From Hyphomonas sp. CY54-11-8 (GTDB taxonomy: Bacteria; Pseudomonadota; Alphaproteobacteria; Caulobacterales; Hyphomonadaceae), in contig NZ_AWFD01000004.1 of the NCBI RefSeq assembly GCF_000682735.1, forward strand, positions 62,001 to 126,000: DNA of 64,000 bases. The letters are read 5' to 3'. Under the pieces are notes generated by a model. That model saw only the letters and a list, made by a program, of their open reading frames with translations. It made no database searches and had not been told where the DNA came from. Shown in pieces: positions 1 through 7,599 of the stretch (position 1 is the first letter of the stretch; every line of letters starts with the position of its first letter). The position numbers and the translations under genes were made by a program.

Positions 1-188
1 ATGCGCAGACCCTCAGCAATCGCGTTCAGGCATCTCTGCCAGTAACGATCGTGCCGGCACGTGTGAACGGTGCAGATTACTTCCGTGTTCGCGTTGGCCC
101 GTTGCTCAGCCGGTCTGAAGCGGAGCGCGCACGGAATGACCTTTCCTATGCTGGTATCTCGCAAGGGCGCATCGTTGTTGGCGAATAA
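1..188 (+). CDS. SPOR-domain protein, C-terminal end (probable RlpA septal lytic transglycosylase)
   Basis: Partial gene entering from the left edge; the open frame starts at base 3 and stops with TAA at 186-188. The visible ~61 residues (including FRVRVGPLLSRSEAERAR and a terminal RIVVGE) match the end of a SPOR domain, which binds denuded septal peptidoglycan. In many alphaproteobacteria the gene just upstream of the dac-tmk-holB cluster is rlpA, whose product ends in SPOR, so RlpA is the likely identity. The double-psi barrel domain lies outside the window, so this rests on the SPOR tail and position only. Confidence 0.6.
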   Translation, partial: AQTLSNRVQASLPVTIVPARVNGADYFRVRVGPLLSRSEAERARNDLSYAGISQGRIVVGE

Positions 189-251
189 CCGCACGCGGCA
201 CCATTGACCCTGACCACAAACCGGCCCTTTTTTCTGTTTAATCGGAAATGG

Positions 252-271
252 GGCCGGATCTGATTCCGGCC
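252..271 (+). other. Perfect 7-bp inverted repeat upstream of dac
   Basis: GGCCGGA (252-258) and TCCGGCC (265-271) flank a 6-base loop in the 111-bp gap between the SPOR gene and the carboxypeptidase gene. No T-run follows it on the plus strand, so it is not a standard intrinsic terminator. It could be a 5' UTR hairpin or an operator. Confidence 0.3.
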
Positions 272-299
272 ACCGAACAGAACGTTGGAGGCCCCTTCC

Positions 300-1469
300 A
301 TGAATTTGCCGAAGATTGCCCGGAACACCGTCGCCGCAGCGGCTTTCGCTGTCGCAGGCATTGCAGGTTTCGCAAACGCTCAGATCCTGGATACGCCGGC
401 AACGCACGCCGTCATCATGGACCACGAAACTGGCGCCATCCTTTTTTCAAAGGCTGGTGAAGAGCCGATGGTCCCTGCCTCCATGACCAAGATGATGACC
501 GCTTATACGGTTTTCGAAATGGTTCGACGTGGCGAGCTTTCGATGAGTGACAAGTTCACCGTCAGCGAAAATGCCTGGCGTGAAGGCGGGTTCCCTTCCG
601 GGACGTCGACAATGGGGCTCGCGCCCGGCGATACGCCAACTGTCGAAGAACTGCTTCATGGCATTATCATCATGTCGGGCAATGATGCCTGTATTACACT
701 GGCTGAGAATATCTCTGGTTCAGAAGAAGCCTTCGCGCGCCGGATGACCAGTCTGGCTCATGAACTGGGTCTCAATTCTGCAAACTTCCTAAATTCCACG
801 GGCTTGGAAGCTGTTGGGCACGTGATCTCTGCCGACGATCTCGCCAAACTCGCCAAGCTGACAATCGACAATTATCCCGAATATTATGCTTGGTATTCGC
901 TGCCTTCCTACACGTGGCGGGACTTTACCCAGGCGAACAGAAACCCGCTTCTGGAAGTGTCCGGCGCCGATGGCGTGAAAACCGGACATCTCGAGGTTTC
1001 AGGTTACGGTCTGACCGCATCGGCTGTCCGCGATGGCATTCGTCGGACGATCGTCATCAATGGGTTGCCCTCCATGGCTGCGAGAGCCGCCGAAGGCGAG
1101 CGCCTCATGCGGATCGCGTTCAACAGTTTTGACCTGAAGACCCTGACACCGGATTCGGTTGATCTGCCTGGCGTTCCGGTCTGGCTTGGTGAAACACAGA
1201 CGATTCCGGTGAAGCTCGCAGGTGAAGTTCGGGTCGCCGGCTACAAGGCCAGCATGGAAAAAGCGACAGCCGAAATCGTCCTGCCTGGCCCAATCGAAGC
1301 TCCCGTAAAAAAAGGCGATGAAATCGGAAAATTGGTCATCACAATTGCGGGTCAGAAGCCAGTGGAAGCACCGATCCTGGCTGACGCGGACGTCGCAAAG
1401 CTCGGCTTTTTCGGCCGAGCGATTGAAGGGCTTAGCCACATGCTCGGCGGCAGCGAAAGCCAGTCGTGA
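300..1469 (+). CDS. Serine-type D-alanyl-D-alanine carboxypeptidase (penicillin-binding protein, peptidase S11)
   Basis: Periplasmic enzyme that removes the terminal D-Ala from peptidoglycan pentapeptides and so limits cross-linking. The 389-aa product has an N-terminal signal peptide (hydrophobic AAAAFAVAGIAG, likely cleaved after FANA) and all three penicillin-binding motifs: SMTK with Ser61 and Lys64, SGN at 126-128, and KTG at 227-229. The C-terminal ~110 residues form the beta-sandwich typical of PBP5/DacF proteins. An upstream in-frame TTG at 285 exists, but the ATG at 300 has GGAGG about 8 bases before it and begins a proper signal sequence, so I chose it. The stop overlaps the tmk start by 4 bases (GTGA), which suggests translational coupling. 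DacC/DacF-type naming cannot be decided here. Confidence 0.92.
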   Translation: MNLPKIARNTVAAAAFAVAGIAGFANAQILDTPATHAVIMDHETGAILFSKAGEEPMVPASMTKMMTAYTVFEMVRRGELSMSDKFTVSENAWREGGFPSGTSTMGLAPGDTPTVEELLHGIIIMSGNDACITLAENISGSEEAFARRMTSLAHELGLNSANFLNSTGLEAVGHVISADDLAKLAKLTIDNYPEYYAWYSLPSYTWRDFTQANRNPLLEVSGADGVKTGHLEVSGYGLTASAVRDGIRRTIVINGLPSMAARAAEGERLMRIAFNSFDLKTLTPDSVDLPGVPVWLGETQTIPVKLAGEVRVAGYKASMEKATAEIVLPGPIEAPVKKGDEIGKLVITIAGQKPVEAPILADADVAKLGFFGRAIEGLSHMLGGSESQS

Positions 1470-2119
1470 ATCGTGGACGCTTCATAACGCTGGAAGGCGG
1501 TGAAGGAACCGGCAAGTCGACCTTGCTGGCTGCATTGCGCGACAAGCTGGAGGCAACAGGTCAGATGGTCGTGCTCACTCGAGAGCCGGGTGGCACCGAG
1601 TTGGCCGAAGAAATCCGAAACCTTGTCCTGCATCCTCCGAAGGGACAGGTCTGGTCTTCCATGGCCGAGGCTCTGCTGATGAATGCAGCGCGCACGGATC
1701 ATCTGGAGAAAAAAATAAGACCCGCCCTGGCAGCTGGAAGCTGGGTCCTTTGTGATCGGTTCGCTGACTCAACGAGAGTTTATCAGAGCGTTCAAAATGG
1801 CGTCGGAATCGACGTCCTCCGAATGCTGGAAAGCTCTGTCCTCGGTGAAACCAACCCTGACTTAACGCTCGTACTGGATGCGCCCGTGGAGCAGGCCGCC
1901 AGCCGCCGCGCAGAACGCGGAGGAGATGCCGATGCCTTCGAGTTACGCGACCGGGCATTTCACGAGGCCGTTCGACAGGCGTTTATTGATGTTGCCAGAA
2001 GCGAGCCAGAGCGATGCATGTTGCTGGATGCCTCACGCAGCCCCAGTGAGGTGGCGAACAACGCCTGGCACGAAATTGAGTCCCGACTACTGGGACAGAA
2101 ACAGGGTTTGCCATCATGA
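1466..2119 (+). CDS. tmk: Thymidylate kinase
   Basis: Phosphorylates dTMP to dTDP with ATP in the cytoplasm, an essential step of dTTP synthesis. The 217-aa product has the P-loop GGEGTGKS at residues 11-18, the DR(F) substrate motif at 97-98 (VLCDRFADS) and an arginine-rich lid around residues 148-158 (RRAERGGDAD). Length is typical of bacterial Tmk. It starts with GTG overlapping the dac stop and ends overlapping the holB start (ATGA), so the three genes are tightly coupled. tmk followed by holB is the standard arrangement in alphaproteobacteria. Confidence 0.95.
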   Translation: MNRGRFITLEGGEGTGKSTLLAALRDKLEATGQMVVLTREPGGTELAEEIRNLVLHPPKGQVWSSMAEALLMNAARTDHLEKKIRPALAAGSWVLCDRFADSTRVYQSVQNGVGIDVLRMLESSVLGETNPDLTLVLDAPVEQAASRRAERGGDADAFELRDRAFHEAVRQAFIDVARSEPERCMLLDASRSPSEVANNAWHEIESRLLGQKQGLPS

Positions 2120-3051
2120 CGGCGGCCCTGCCTCTTATCGGCCATGCGGAAGCGCAAAGCGCCTTTGAATTCGCGGCAGCAAGCGGCCGGATGCACCACG
2201 CTTGGATGATTGAAGGACCGTCAGGCATTGGAAAGGCGCGGTTCGCCTTGCGGTGCGCCGCCTGGCTGCTTGGCGCCCGCGGACCAGCGGATGCCCCGTT
2301 CGATGCACCACAGGATGATCCTGTCATGTCCCGGTGCCTATCTGGCGGACATCCGGATCTTCGCGTTCTGACACGCGAACTGAATGACAAGGGAAAGCTG
2401 AAGCAGGATATTTCGATCGAACAAATCCGGGCTTTCAATGAGTTCTTTACCTACCGTCCAGCCCTTGGCGGATGGCGTGTAGGGATCGTCGACTCGCTGG
2501 ACGAATTGAATCGCAATTCAGCAAACGCTGTCCTGAAGACGCTGGAAGAGCCTCCAAACGCAGCCATGATGTTCCTTATCAATCATGGATCGAGACCCGT
2601 ATTGCCAACGATCCGGTCGCGCTGCCGAACGCTGCGTCTTCGCCCCCTTGAACGGGAAGATATGGAGGCAGTTCTTCAGCTGGAGGGTTTTGGCGGCAAT
2701 GCTTCAGAAATTCATCATGGGCGGCCTGGCCTTGCTGTCGAACGATCATCAGAAACTTGCCGGATCGCGACCAACGCGGCTCGCACGCTTATGAAATCCA
2801 TGCCTCGACCCAACGACGCTATCGTGACCCGCGCCATTCAGGCAGCGGGAACCGACAGCGCTGCGTTCGCCGCCTTCAGGGACGAAGTATTGTCCAGGCT
2901 GGCCGATACCGCGATTGAATCGCCACAACGCTCTCGTAAGTGGTTGAGTGCAGTCTCACTGATCGGTGAGACGGATGAACTGAACATGGACCCGGAGCAG
3001 GCGGCCGCGAAACTCATCTCGGGACTTTTGTCTGCACCAGACCGACACTAG
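2116..3051 (+). CDS. holB: DNA polymerase III subunit delta prime
   Basis: Clamp-loader subunit that helps open and place the beta sliding clamp. The 311-aa protein is an AAA+ ATPase with a P-loop-like GPSGIGKAR at residues 34-42, the sensor segment NAVLKTLEEPP and the SRC arginine-finger motif (TIRSRCRTLRLRPL). The first ATG overlaps the tmk stop (ATGA). I see no clear clustered-cysteine zinc module of the E. coli type. Immediately downstream is tatD; metG, which sits at this point in many alphaproteobacteria, is absent here. Confidence 0.9.
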   Translation: MTAALPLIGHAEAQSAFEFAAASGRMHHAWMIEGPSGIGKARFALRCAAWLLGARGPADAPFDAPQDDPVMSRCLSGGHPDLRVLTRELNDKGKLKQDISIEQIRAFNEFFTYRPALGGWRVGIVDSLDELNRNSANAVLKTLEEPPNAAMMFLINHGSRPVLPTIRSRCRTLRLRPLEREDMEAVLQLEGFGGNASEIHHGRPGLAVERSSETCRIATNAARTLMKSMPRPNDAIVTRAIQAAGTDSAAFAAFRDEVLSRLADTAIESPQRSRKWLSAVSLIGETDELNMDPEQAAAKLISGLLSAPDRH

Positions 3052-3061
3052 ATCGCACTTT

Positions 3062-3838
3062 ATGTTTGATACTCACGTAAATTTACACGGTGAACCGTTT
3101 GCGGACGATCTGGAGGAAGTGCTGACGCGCGCGCGGAGCGCAGGTGTCAGCCGGTTCCTGGCAATTTGCGACCGTTTTGACAATTTTCCCGCTATTCTCT
3201 CCATCGCGCAGGCGAACGATGATATCTGGTGTTCTGCGGGGGTTCACCCGCATCACGCGAAGGACTTTGGAAGCCTGACGGTGGAGCAACTGATCGACGC
3301 GGCTTCAAATCCGGAAGTGGTCGCAATCGGCGAAACGGGTCTCGACTTTCACTACGGCTACAGCGCCGAGAAGGATCAGGTTGAGAGCCTTCAGAAGCAT
3401 ATTGCTGCCGCACGGAATACCGGCTTGCCACTAATCCTGCACACGCGCGAAGCAGATGATCTTATGGCGGATATTCTGGAGAAGGAGTTCCAGAAAGGCG
3501 CTTTTCAGCCTTTGCTTCATTGCTACACGGGAGGCGCAGACTTGGCCCAGCGCGCTTTGGCGTTGGGGGCTTATGTGTCCGTGTCTGGAATTCTGTCATT
3601 CAAGAGCGCCGGGGAGGTTCGAGCTGTGATCGCCGACGTCCCGATGGATAGAATTATTCTGGAAACAGATTGTCCTTATCTGGCTCCAGTGCCAATGCGC
3701 GGGAGAAGGAACGAACCTGCTTACCTACCATTCGTTGCGGACGCACTCGCGGACCTAAAAGGCATGTCCTCTGACGAGGTGAAACAGATTACCGAAGAGA
3801 ATGCGATCCGTTTGTTCAGTAAGGTAACCGCATCATGA
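3062..3838 (+). CDS. tatD: TatD family metal-dependent hydrolase (DNase)
   Basis: TIM-barrel amidohydrolase-like nuclease of 258 aa. Visible metal-ligand motifs are GETGLDFHY (Glu), LHTREA (His), HCYTGG (His) and the C-terminal ETDCPYLAPVP (Asp). The N-terminus is DTHVNLH rather than the HxH form of YcfH-type relatives; E. coli TatD also lacks the second His and reads VNL there, so this need not mean loss of function. It lies 10 bases after holB and its stop overlaps the next start (ATGA). Cellular role in this family is DNA repair or turnover; the exact substrate is not inferable. Confidence 0.88.
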   Translation: MFDTHVNLHGEPFADDLEEVLTRARSAGVSRFLAICDRFDNFPAILSIAQANDDIWCSAGVHPHHAKDFGSLTVEQLIDAASNPEVVAIGETGLDFHYGYSAEKDQVESLQKHIAAARNTGLPLILHTREADDLMADILEKEFQKGAFQPLLHCYTGGADLAQRALALGAYVSVSGILSFKSAGEVRAVIADVPMDRIILETDCPYLAPVPMRGRRNEPAYLPFVADALADLKGMSSDEVKQITEENAIRLFSKVTAS

Positions 3839-4638
3839 GCGCAGGTATGCGCTGTACGCTGCTCGGTACCGGGTCATCTGGCGGAGTGCCGCGCGTAGGA
3901 GGCGACTGGGGCGCATGTGATCCCTTGGAACCAAAGAACAGGCGTCGCCGGTGCTGTGTGCTGATCGAGAAAGAGCTCGAATCCGGAGGGCGGACTTCCG
4001 TCCTGATAGATACGTCGCCCGATCTGAGAGAGCAGCTCCTGGAGGCTGGCGTCACCAATCTTGATGCGCTGGTCTACACGCATGAACATGCGGATCAGGT
4101 ACATGGTATCGATGACATCCGGCCATTGGTGATCCGGCGACGGGCCGCGCTCCCAACATATATGAATGAGGCGACCCGGGAAATTCTGACGCGCCGCTTT
4201 GACTATTGCTTCGAAGGCAAGGGCGGCTATCCGCCTATTCTTGATCTGCAGCCGGATATCGCTCCGGGAGAAACGTTTTCGGTTTGGGGGGCTGGCGGGG
4301 AAATCGACCTTCTACCCTTCGACATGGAGCATGGCCGCATCAGGTGTCTGGGATTTCGGATCAGGGATTTTGCTTACTGCAATGATGTGAGCGACCTGCC
4401 GTCACCGACTAAGGACCTGTTACGGGATCTCGACACTCTCGTAATCGATGCGCTGCGATACACAGACCATCCGACCCATGCCAACGTGTCAAAAGCGTTG
4501 GACTGGATTGCGGAACTAAAGCCCCGAAAGGCAGTGCTGACCAATATGCATGTCGATCTGGATTACCAAACCCTGAAAAGGGAGCTGCCCTCGAATGTCG
4601 AACCAGGTTTCGATGGGATGGTCGTGGATATCCTATAA
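3835..4638 (+). CDS. Metallo-beta-lactamase fold hydrolase, PhnP-like
   Basis: A 267-aa protein with an N-terminal GTGSSGGVPR typical of PhnP/RNase Z-like MBL-fold phosphodiesterases. Its metal motif is THEHADQ, so the final His of the canonical HxHxDH is Gln here; additional ligand candidates are DME(H)GRIRCLG, the Asp in VIDALRY and the His in TNMHVDLD. It is translationally coupled to tatD (ATGA overlap) and closes the plus-strand operon. tatD followed by this hydrolase is a recurring alphaproteobacterial pair. PhnP itself hydrolyses phosphoribosyl 1,2-cyclic phosphate, but no phn genes are in view, so the substrate is unknown. Confidence 0.82.
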   Translation: MSAGMRCTLLGTGSSGGVPRVGGDWGACDPLEPKNRRRRCCVLIEKELESGGRTSVLIDTSPDLREQLLEAGVTNLDALVYTHEHADQVHGIDDIRPLVIRRRAALPTYMNEATREILTRRFDYCFEGKGGYPPILDLQPDIAPGETFSVWGAGGEIDLLPFDMEHGRIRCLGFRIRDFAYCNDVSDLPSPTKDLLRDLDTLVIDALRYTDHPTHANVSKALDWIAELKPRKAVLTNMHVDLDYQTLKRELPSNVEPGFDGMVVDIL

Positions 4639-4663
4639 GCCAGTCCACATGAGCGGCAAACAT

Positions 4664-4691
4664 ATTTCCCATAATGATGATTATGCGACTT
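4664..4691. repeat. Imperfect inverted repeat with dif-like (XerC/XerD) geometry
   Basis: Two 11-base arms, ATTTCCCATAA (4664-4674) and TTATGCGACTT (4681-4691), flank a 6-base centre TGATGA. The inner CATAA/TTATG and the 11-6-11 spacing match chromosome dimer-resolution sites; the left arm is one base off the common XerC arm ATTTCGCATAA, but the right arm diverges from TTATGTTAAAT. The arms match each other at 8 of 11 positions when one is reverse-complemented. It sits just after the end of the plus-strand operon. It may instead be an unrelated regulator operator, since it overlaps possible starts of a small ORF. Confidence 0.28.
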
Positions 4692-4859
4692 GAGGATGAA
4701 AAACGACTGGCATTACAGGTACTTAGACTTACTCGTAAATTCGTCCTGTCGGTCCGAGCTGACGTTCACACGTCTTCTGCCCATCGTGCCTCAGCAATCG
4801 CGGAACCGTCATCAGGTGCAAGCGTGTCTGCAATCAAACGTCTGGAAAGGATTTATTAA
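4683..4859 (+). CDS. Possible small protein, 58 aa, unknown
   Basis: Short frame starting MRLEDEKRLALQVLRLTR and ending IKRLERIY, rich in basic and helical residues. Alternative in-frame ATGs are at 4674 and 4677; none has a visible ribosome-binding site. Support for reality is indirect: its TAA stop shares the palindromic tetramer TTAA (4856-4859) with the stop of the convergent receiver gene, the same 4-base shared-stop arrangement seen at four other convergent junctions in this window. Function is not recognisable, and the frame could be chance. Confidence 0.33.
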   Translation: MRLEDEKRLALQVLRLTRKFVLSVRADVHTSSAHRASAIAEPSSGASVSAIKRLERIY

Positions 4860-5287
4860 GCAGCGCCTTTGGCTTTCGGGTTGCCAACGGGCACCCCTTC
4901 CCCGCCGTCTGGCGGTCCAATAAGCGAAAAAAGGATGTGATCGAGCATGGGTTTGCGGATGAACGCTGTGAACCCTGCTTTGATCGCGAGCTCCTCAAGA
5001 CCGGATGTTTCCCAGCCTGACACCATTGCTGCCGGTGTATCGACACCCTCCTCTCGCAACGCGTGGAGAAGGTCCACACCGGACATTTCTTCCATTTTAT
5101 AATCGATGAGCAGGTAATCAAACGAATTTCGAAGTGGGGATTCCAGGAACCGCACTCCACCGTCAAAACCCATTGATGCATAACCGCGCGCTGTCAGCAG
5201 TACGCCCAAGGAGCGTCGTACGGCTTCGCTGTCGTCAATAACAGCAACGTTTTTTGGTCTGTTCAGCAATGCGTTCGACATGGCCAC
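4856..5287 (-). CDS. Single-domain response regulator (orphan receiver protein)
   Basis: A 143-aa protein made only of a CheY-like receiver domain. Residues fit a phosphorylatable receiver: acidic pair D18-D19, phosphoacceptor D62 (LLIDYKM), S90 in the Thr/Ser switch position and K112 (FIRKP). There is no output domain; about 20 residues of a Gly/Pro/Lys-rich tail follow. It lies 60 bases downstream of fixJ, in the same direction, so it may be cotranscribed and act as a phosphate sink or as a partner that tunes FixL. That link is inference from position. The start may be either of two close ATGs (5287 or 5281). Confidence 0.85.
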   Translation of the reverse strand: MAMSNALLNRPKNVAVIDDSEAVRRSLGVLLTARGYASMGFDGGVRFLESPLRNSFDYLLIDYKMEEMSGVDLLHALREEGVDTPAAMVSGWETSGLEELAIKAGFTAFIRKPMLDHILFSLIGPPDGGEGVPVGNPKAKGAA

Positions 5288-5347
5288 CCAACAACAGGAA
5301 TACCGAGCCTGTATGTTGGCGCATGGCTTGTATGCTGTCTTTAGGTA

Positions 5348-5980
5348 CTAGTCCGTAACCTTGCCATCGAATCCGATGCCAGCAGCAAACGCGATCCGCA
5401 GCACACCCGACAGACTGGTGGCCCCCAGTTTTTCCATCAGGTTGGCCCGATGGATTTCGACCGTTCTCGGAGAGATATCGAGTGAGTCGGCAATCGACTT
5501 ATTCGTGTGGCCGTCCACCAATCCCTCTAGAACTTCTCGTTCGCGTGGGGTCAGATGTTCGATTTTGCCTCGCGCCTCATCGACCAGCAGGTCCCGTTGA
5601 GAACGTTCTTCGAGGCGCTGGAACGCACGATTAAGTGCATCCACAAGCGTTTGTTTTTCATAAGGCTTTTCAACGAAGTCGACAGCGCCGGCTTTCATGG
5701 CTTTCACAGCGACATTCACATCGCCGTGTCCTGTCAAAACGATCACGGGCATCGCAATACCGCGAGCGTTGAGCTGCTCCTGAACTTCAAGCCCATCCAT
5801 TCGTGGCATTTGAACATCCAGCAAAATGCAGCCTGCGGCCGCCTCTTCTGCAACTTCGAGAAAGGCCACGCCATCGGCGTAGGTTTTTACGGCAAACCCC
5901 GCATGTCGCAGCATGAAGCTTGCCGAATGCCGCACAGCGTCATCGTCGTCGACGAGGTGTATCAGTTTTTGTTCACTCAT
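5348..5980 (-). CDS. fixJ: Two-component response regulator FixJ family
   Basis: DNA-binding regulator activated by the oxygen sensor FixL. The 210-aa product has a receiver domain (acidic DDDD at 11-14, phosphoacceptor D55, T83, K105) followed by a LuxR-type helix-turn-helix at about 140-200, with the TPREREVLEGLVDGHTNKSI and SPRTVEIHR signatures. Length equals that of characterised FixJ proteins. It overlaps the fixL stop by four bases (ATGA), so the pair is translationally coupled. In relatives FixJ drives fixK, which activates cco genes; no fixK/fnr gene is in this window. Confidence 0.92.
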   Translation of the reverse strand: MSEQKLIHLVDDDDAVRHSASFMLRHAGFAVKTYADGVAFLEVAEEAAAGCILLDVQMPRMDGLEVQEQLNARGIAMPVIVLTGHGDVNVAVKAMKAGAVDFVEKPYEKQTLVDALNRAFQRLEERSQRDLLVDEARGKIEHLTPREREVLEGLVDGHTNKSIADSLDISPRTVEIHRANLMEKLGATSLSGVLRIAFAAGIGFDGKVTD

Positions 5981-7128
5981 GAAGATGCACTAGCGGTATC
6001 ACGCCTAAGTGTGAACCGAAAACACGTCCCACCTTCCTCCGCAGGAACAGCTTCGATCTTCCCACCATGCGCCTCAACGATTGTCTGACAAATGGACAGG
6101 CCGAGCCCCATGCCTTGGGACTTTGATGTCATGAATGGTTTGAAGAGCGTTTTTCGAACCTCTTCGGACATACCGGGGCCATTGTCGCAAACCTCCACGG
6201 TAATAAACGAATCCGGACCCTTTTTCGCACTTACCCGCATCTTCGGTGCCGTCACGCCATTCAGGGCTTCAGCAGCATTGCGCAGGAGATTGATTGCGAC
6301 TTGCTGAACCTGAATCGGGTCCACCAGAACCGCGCCAAGATCCGGCTCTATATCCTTTTCTATCGGTATGTCCGCCATATCGCCTGATATCCGGGCCAGA
6401 GCGATCGAATCGATCAGGATCGGCGCCAGGAGAACTGATCGCGCATCTATCTCTCCGCGGGACACATAGCCGCGCAGCTTTCTGACAATTTCGCCTGCCC
6501 GCACCGCCTGCCGGGAGGCTTCATCCAATGCTTCATGAAGAATTTCCCCGGCGTCCTCCGAATCGGAATCCAGCAAGTCCCGGGCTGCCTCGAGGTAGTT
6601 TGCGACGGCTGTCAGGGGCTGGTTCAACTCATGAGCCAGGGCCGAGGCCATCGTGCCCACAGCGCTCATGCGCGAGAAATGGACCAGTTCTGCCTGCATC
6701 TCCTGCATGCGAAGTTCGTTGCGACGCTGCTCCGACAGGTCGCGGACGAATGCAGTGAAGAGGTAATGGTCGCCGACCTTCGCTTCGCCGATTTTCAGGT
6801 CCACCGGGAAGATCGTGCCGTCCGACCTTTTGGCAGAGACGACCCGGCCCACGCCGATGATGTGGCGTTTGCCGGTCTCGAGATAGTTATTGACGTAGGT
6901 TTGATGGTTGGCTTCGTCATGCCCGCCCATAAGAAGGCTGACGTCTCGACCAATGACGTCTTCGACTTTGTAATTGAAGAGTTTTTCAGCGGCGCTGGAG
7001 AAAGCGAGGATCTTGCCGTGCTCGTCAATCACGATCATTCCATCTGGCACGGAAGCCAGAATGGACCTCAGATGGAGCTGGAGCGCTTCCAGATCAGTTG
7101 ATACTGCGTCGCCGGTAAGATCGCTCAA
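5977..7128 (-). CDS. fixL: Oxygen-sensing histidine kinase FixL
   Basis: A 383-aa soluble kinase: PAS domain at about 20-130, then HisKA with phosphoacceptor H166 (ALAHELNQPL) and a HATPase domain with DNGPGMS and GMGLGLSI. The PAS segment carries the FixL haem signature: a His (H75, in NHQTY) exactly 20 residues before an Arg (R95, in HIIGVGR), the spacing of haem-ligand His200 and Arg220 in Bradyrhizobium FixL. It should therefore bind haem and sense O2. No membrane segment is present, as in Bradyrhizobium rather than Sinorhizobium FixL. The predicted start is TTG at 7128, directly after an in-frame stop and without a strong ribosome-binding site, so the N-terminus is uncertain. Confidence 0.9.
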   Translation of the reverse strand: MSDLTGDAVSTDLEALQLHLRSILASVPDGMIVIDEHGKILAFSSAAEKLFNYKVEDVIGRDVSLLMGGHDEANHQTYVNNYLETGKRHIIGVGRVVSAKRSDGTIFPVDLKIGEAKVGDHYLFTAFVRDLSEQRRNELRMQEMQAELVHFSRMSAVGTMASALAHELNQPLTAVANYLEAARDLLDSDSEDAGEILHEALDEASRQAVRAGEIVRKLRGYVSRGEIDARSVLLAPILIDSIALARISGDMADIPIEKDIEPDLGAVLVDPIQVQQVAINLLRNAAEALNGVTAPKMRVSAKKGPDSFITVEVCDNGPGMSEEVRKTLFKPFMTSKSQGMGLGLSICQTIVEAHGGKIEAVPAEEGGTCFRFTLRRDTASASS

Positions 7129-7183
7129 AATTCAAAGTCCCGAAAGCCGTGTCACGTTACGCCAGAAGAGGCGCCAATCGTGA

Positions 7184-7450
7184 TTATCGGCGAACCGGCA
7201 CCGCAGCACGACGCGACGATGCCATGATCATAACCGCAGCATAAACGACCATCGCTGCCCCTGCCGCTGCTACCGGACACCCCCAGCAATGGCCTGCAAA
7301 GGTGAGGAAGGAATCGCCATGTGCCTCTGTCGCGGATCCGCACCGGAATGCGAGATAGTCCTGCAGGGTCATTGGAGCGCTTGTGTGCTGCCAGATCTTC
7401 AACAAACCGGCCACGAGAAGGGCTGTTCCCGCCATCAGCCATTTGGTCAT
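7184..7450 (-). CDS. Small two-helix membrane protein with CWGCP motif, unknown
   Basis: An 88-aa protein starting MTKWLMAGTALLVAG. A longer in-frame start at 7558 exists, but the ATG at 7450 has AAGGAG 8 bases upstream. It has an N-terminal membrane helix (about 4-18), a loop with APMTLQDYLAFRCG, then HCWGCP just before a second helix (about 60-83) and a basic C-terminus. The two Cys of CWGC plus the upstream Cys could bind metal or haem or form a redox pair. It is divergent from ccoN and 55 bases upstream of fixL in the same direction, so a role in cbb3 regulation or assembly is plausible but unproven. I do not recognise a named family. Confidence 0.72.
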   Translation of the reverse strand: MTKWLMAGTALLVAGLLKIWQHTSAPMTLQDYLAFRCGSATEAHGDSFLTFAGHCWGCPVAAAGAAMVVYAAVMIMASSRRAAVPVRR

Positions 7451-7599
7451 CTGTTTGCTCCTTCGGGCATGTTCCAATACGATTTGTGAACTAGGCGGAT
7501 GCGACAGCGAAGCCCATCCGTAGTTTACCGTATACCGGTTCGAAGTCGACACCGGCAATTAGGCGCCAGAATTCCAACGACTCGCAGGGGGTCAATAAC
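7451..7599. promoter_or_regulatory. Divergent intergenic region between the cco operon and the CWGCP-fixLJ unit
   Basis: This 149-base gap must hold promoters for the cco operon (+) and for the minus-strand small membrane protein and fixL. I looked for a TTGAT-N4-ATCAA type FNR/FixK box and saw none that is convincing; AAGGAG for the minus-strand gene (just above 7450) and AGGGGG before the ccoN GTG are the clear translation signals. Confidence 0.45.

Noticed and set aside
3062-3838. TatD as a degenerate, inactive hydrolase because the N-terminal HxH is HVN
   Set aside because: E. coli TatD also lacks HxH and reads VNL there, and the remaining Glu, His, His and Asp ligands are intact.
7451-7599. 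FNR/FixK box upstream of ccoN
   Set aside because: No TTGAT-N4-ATCAA-like palindrome could be found by eye in the gap, so no site is claimed although one would be expected.
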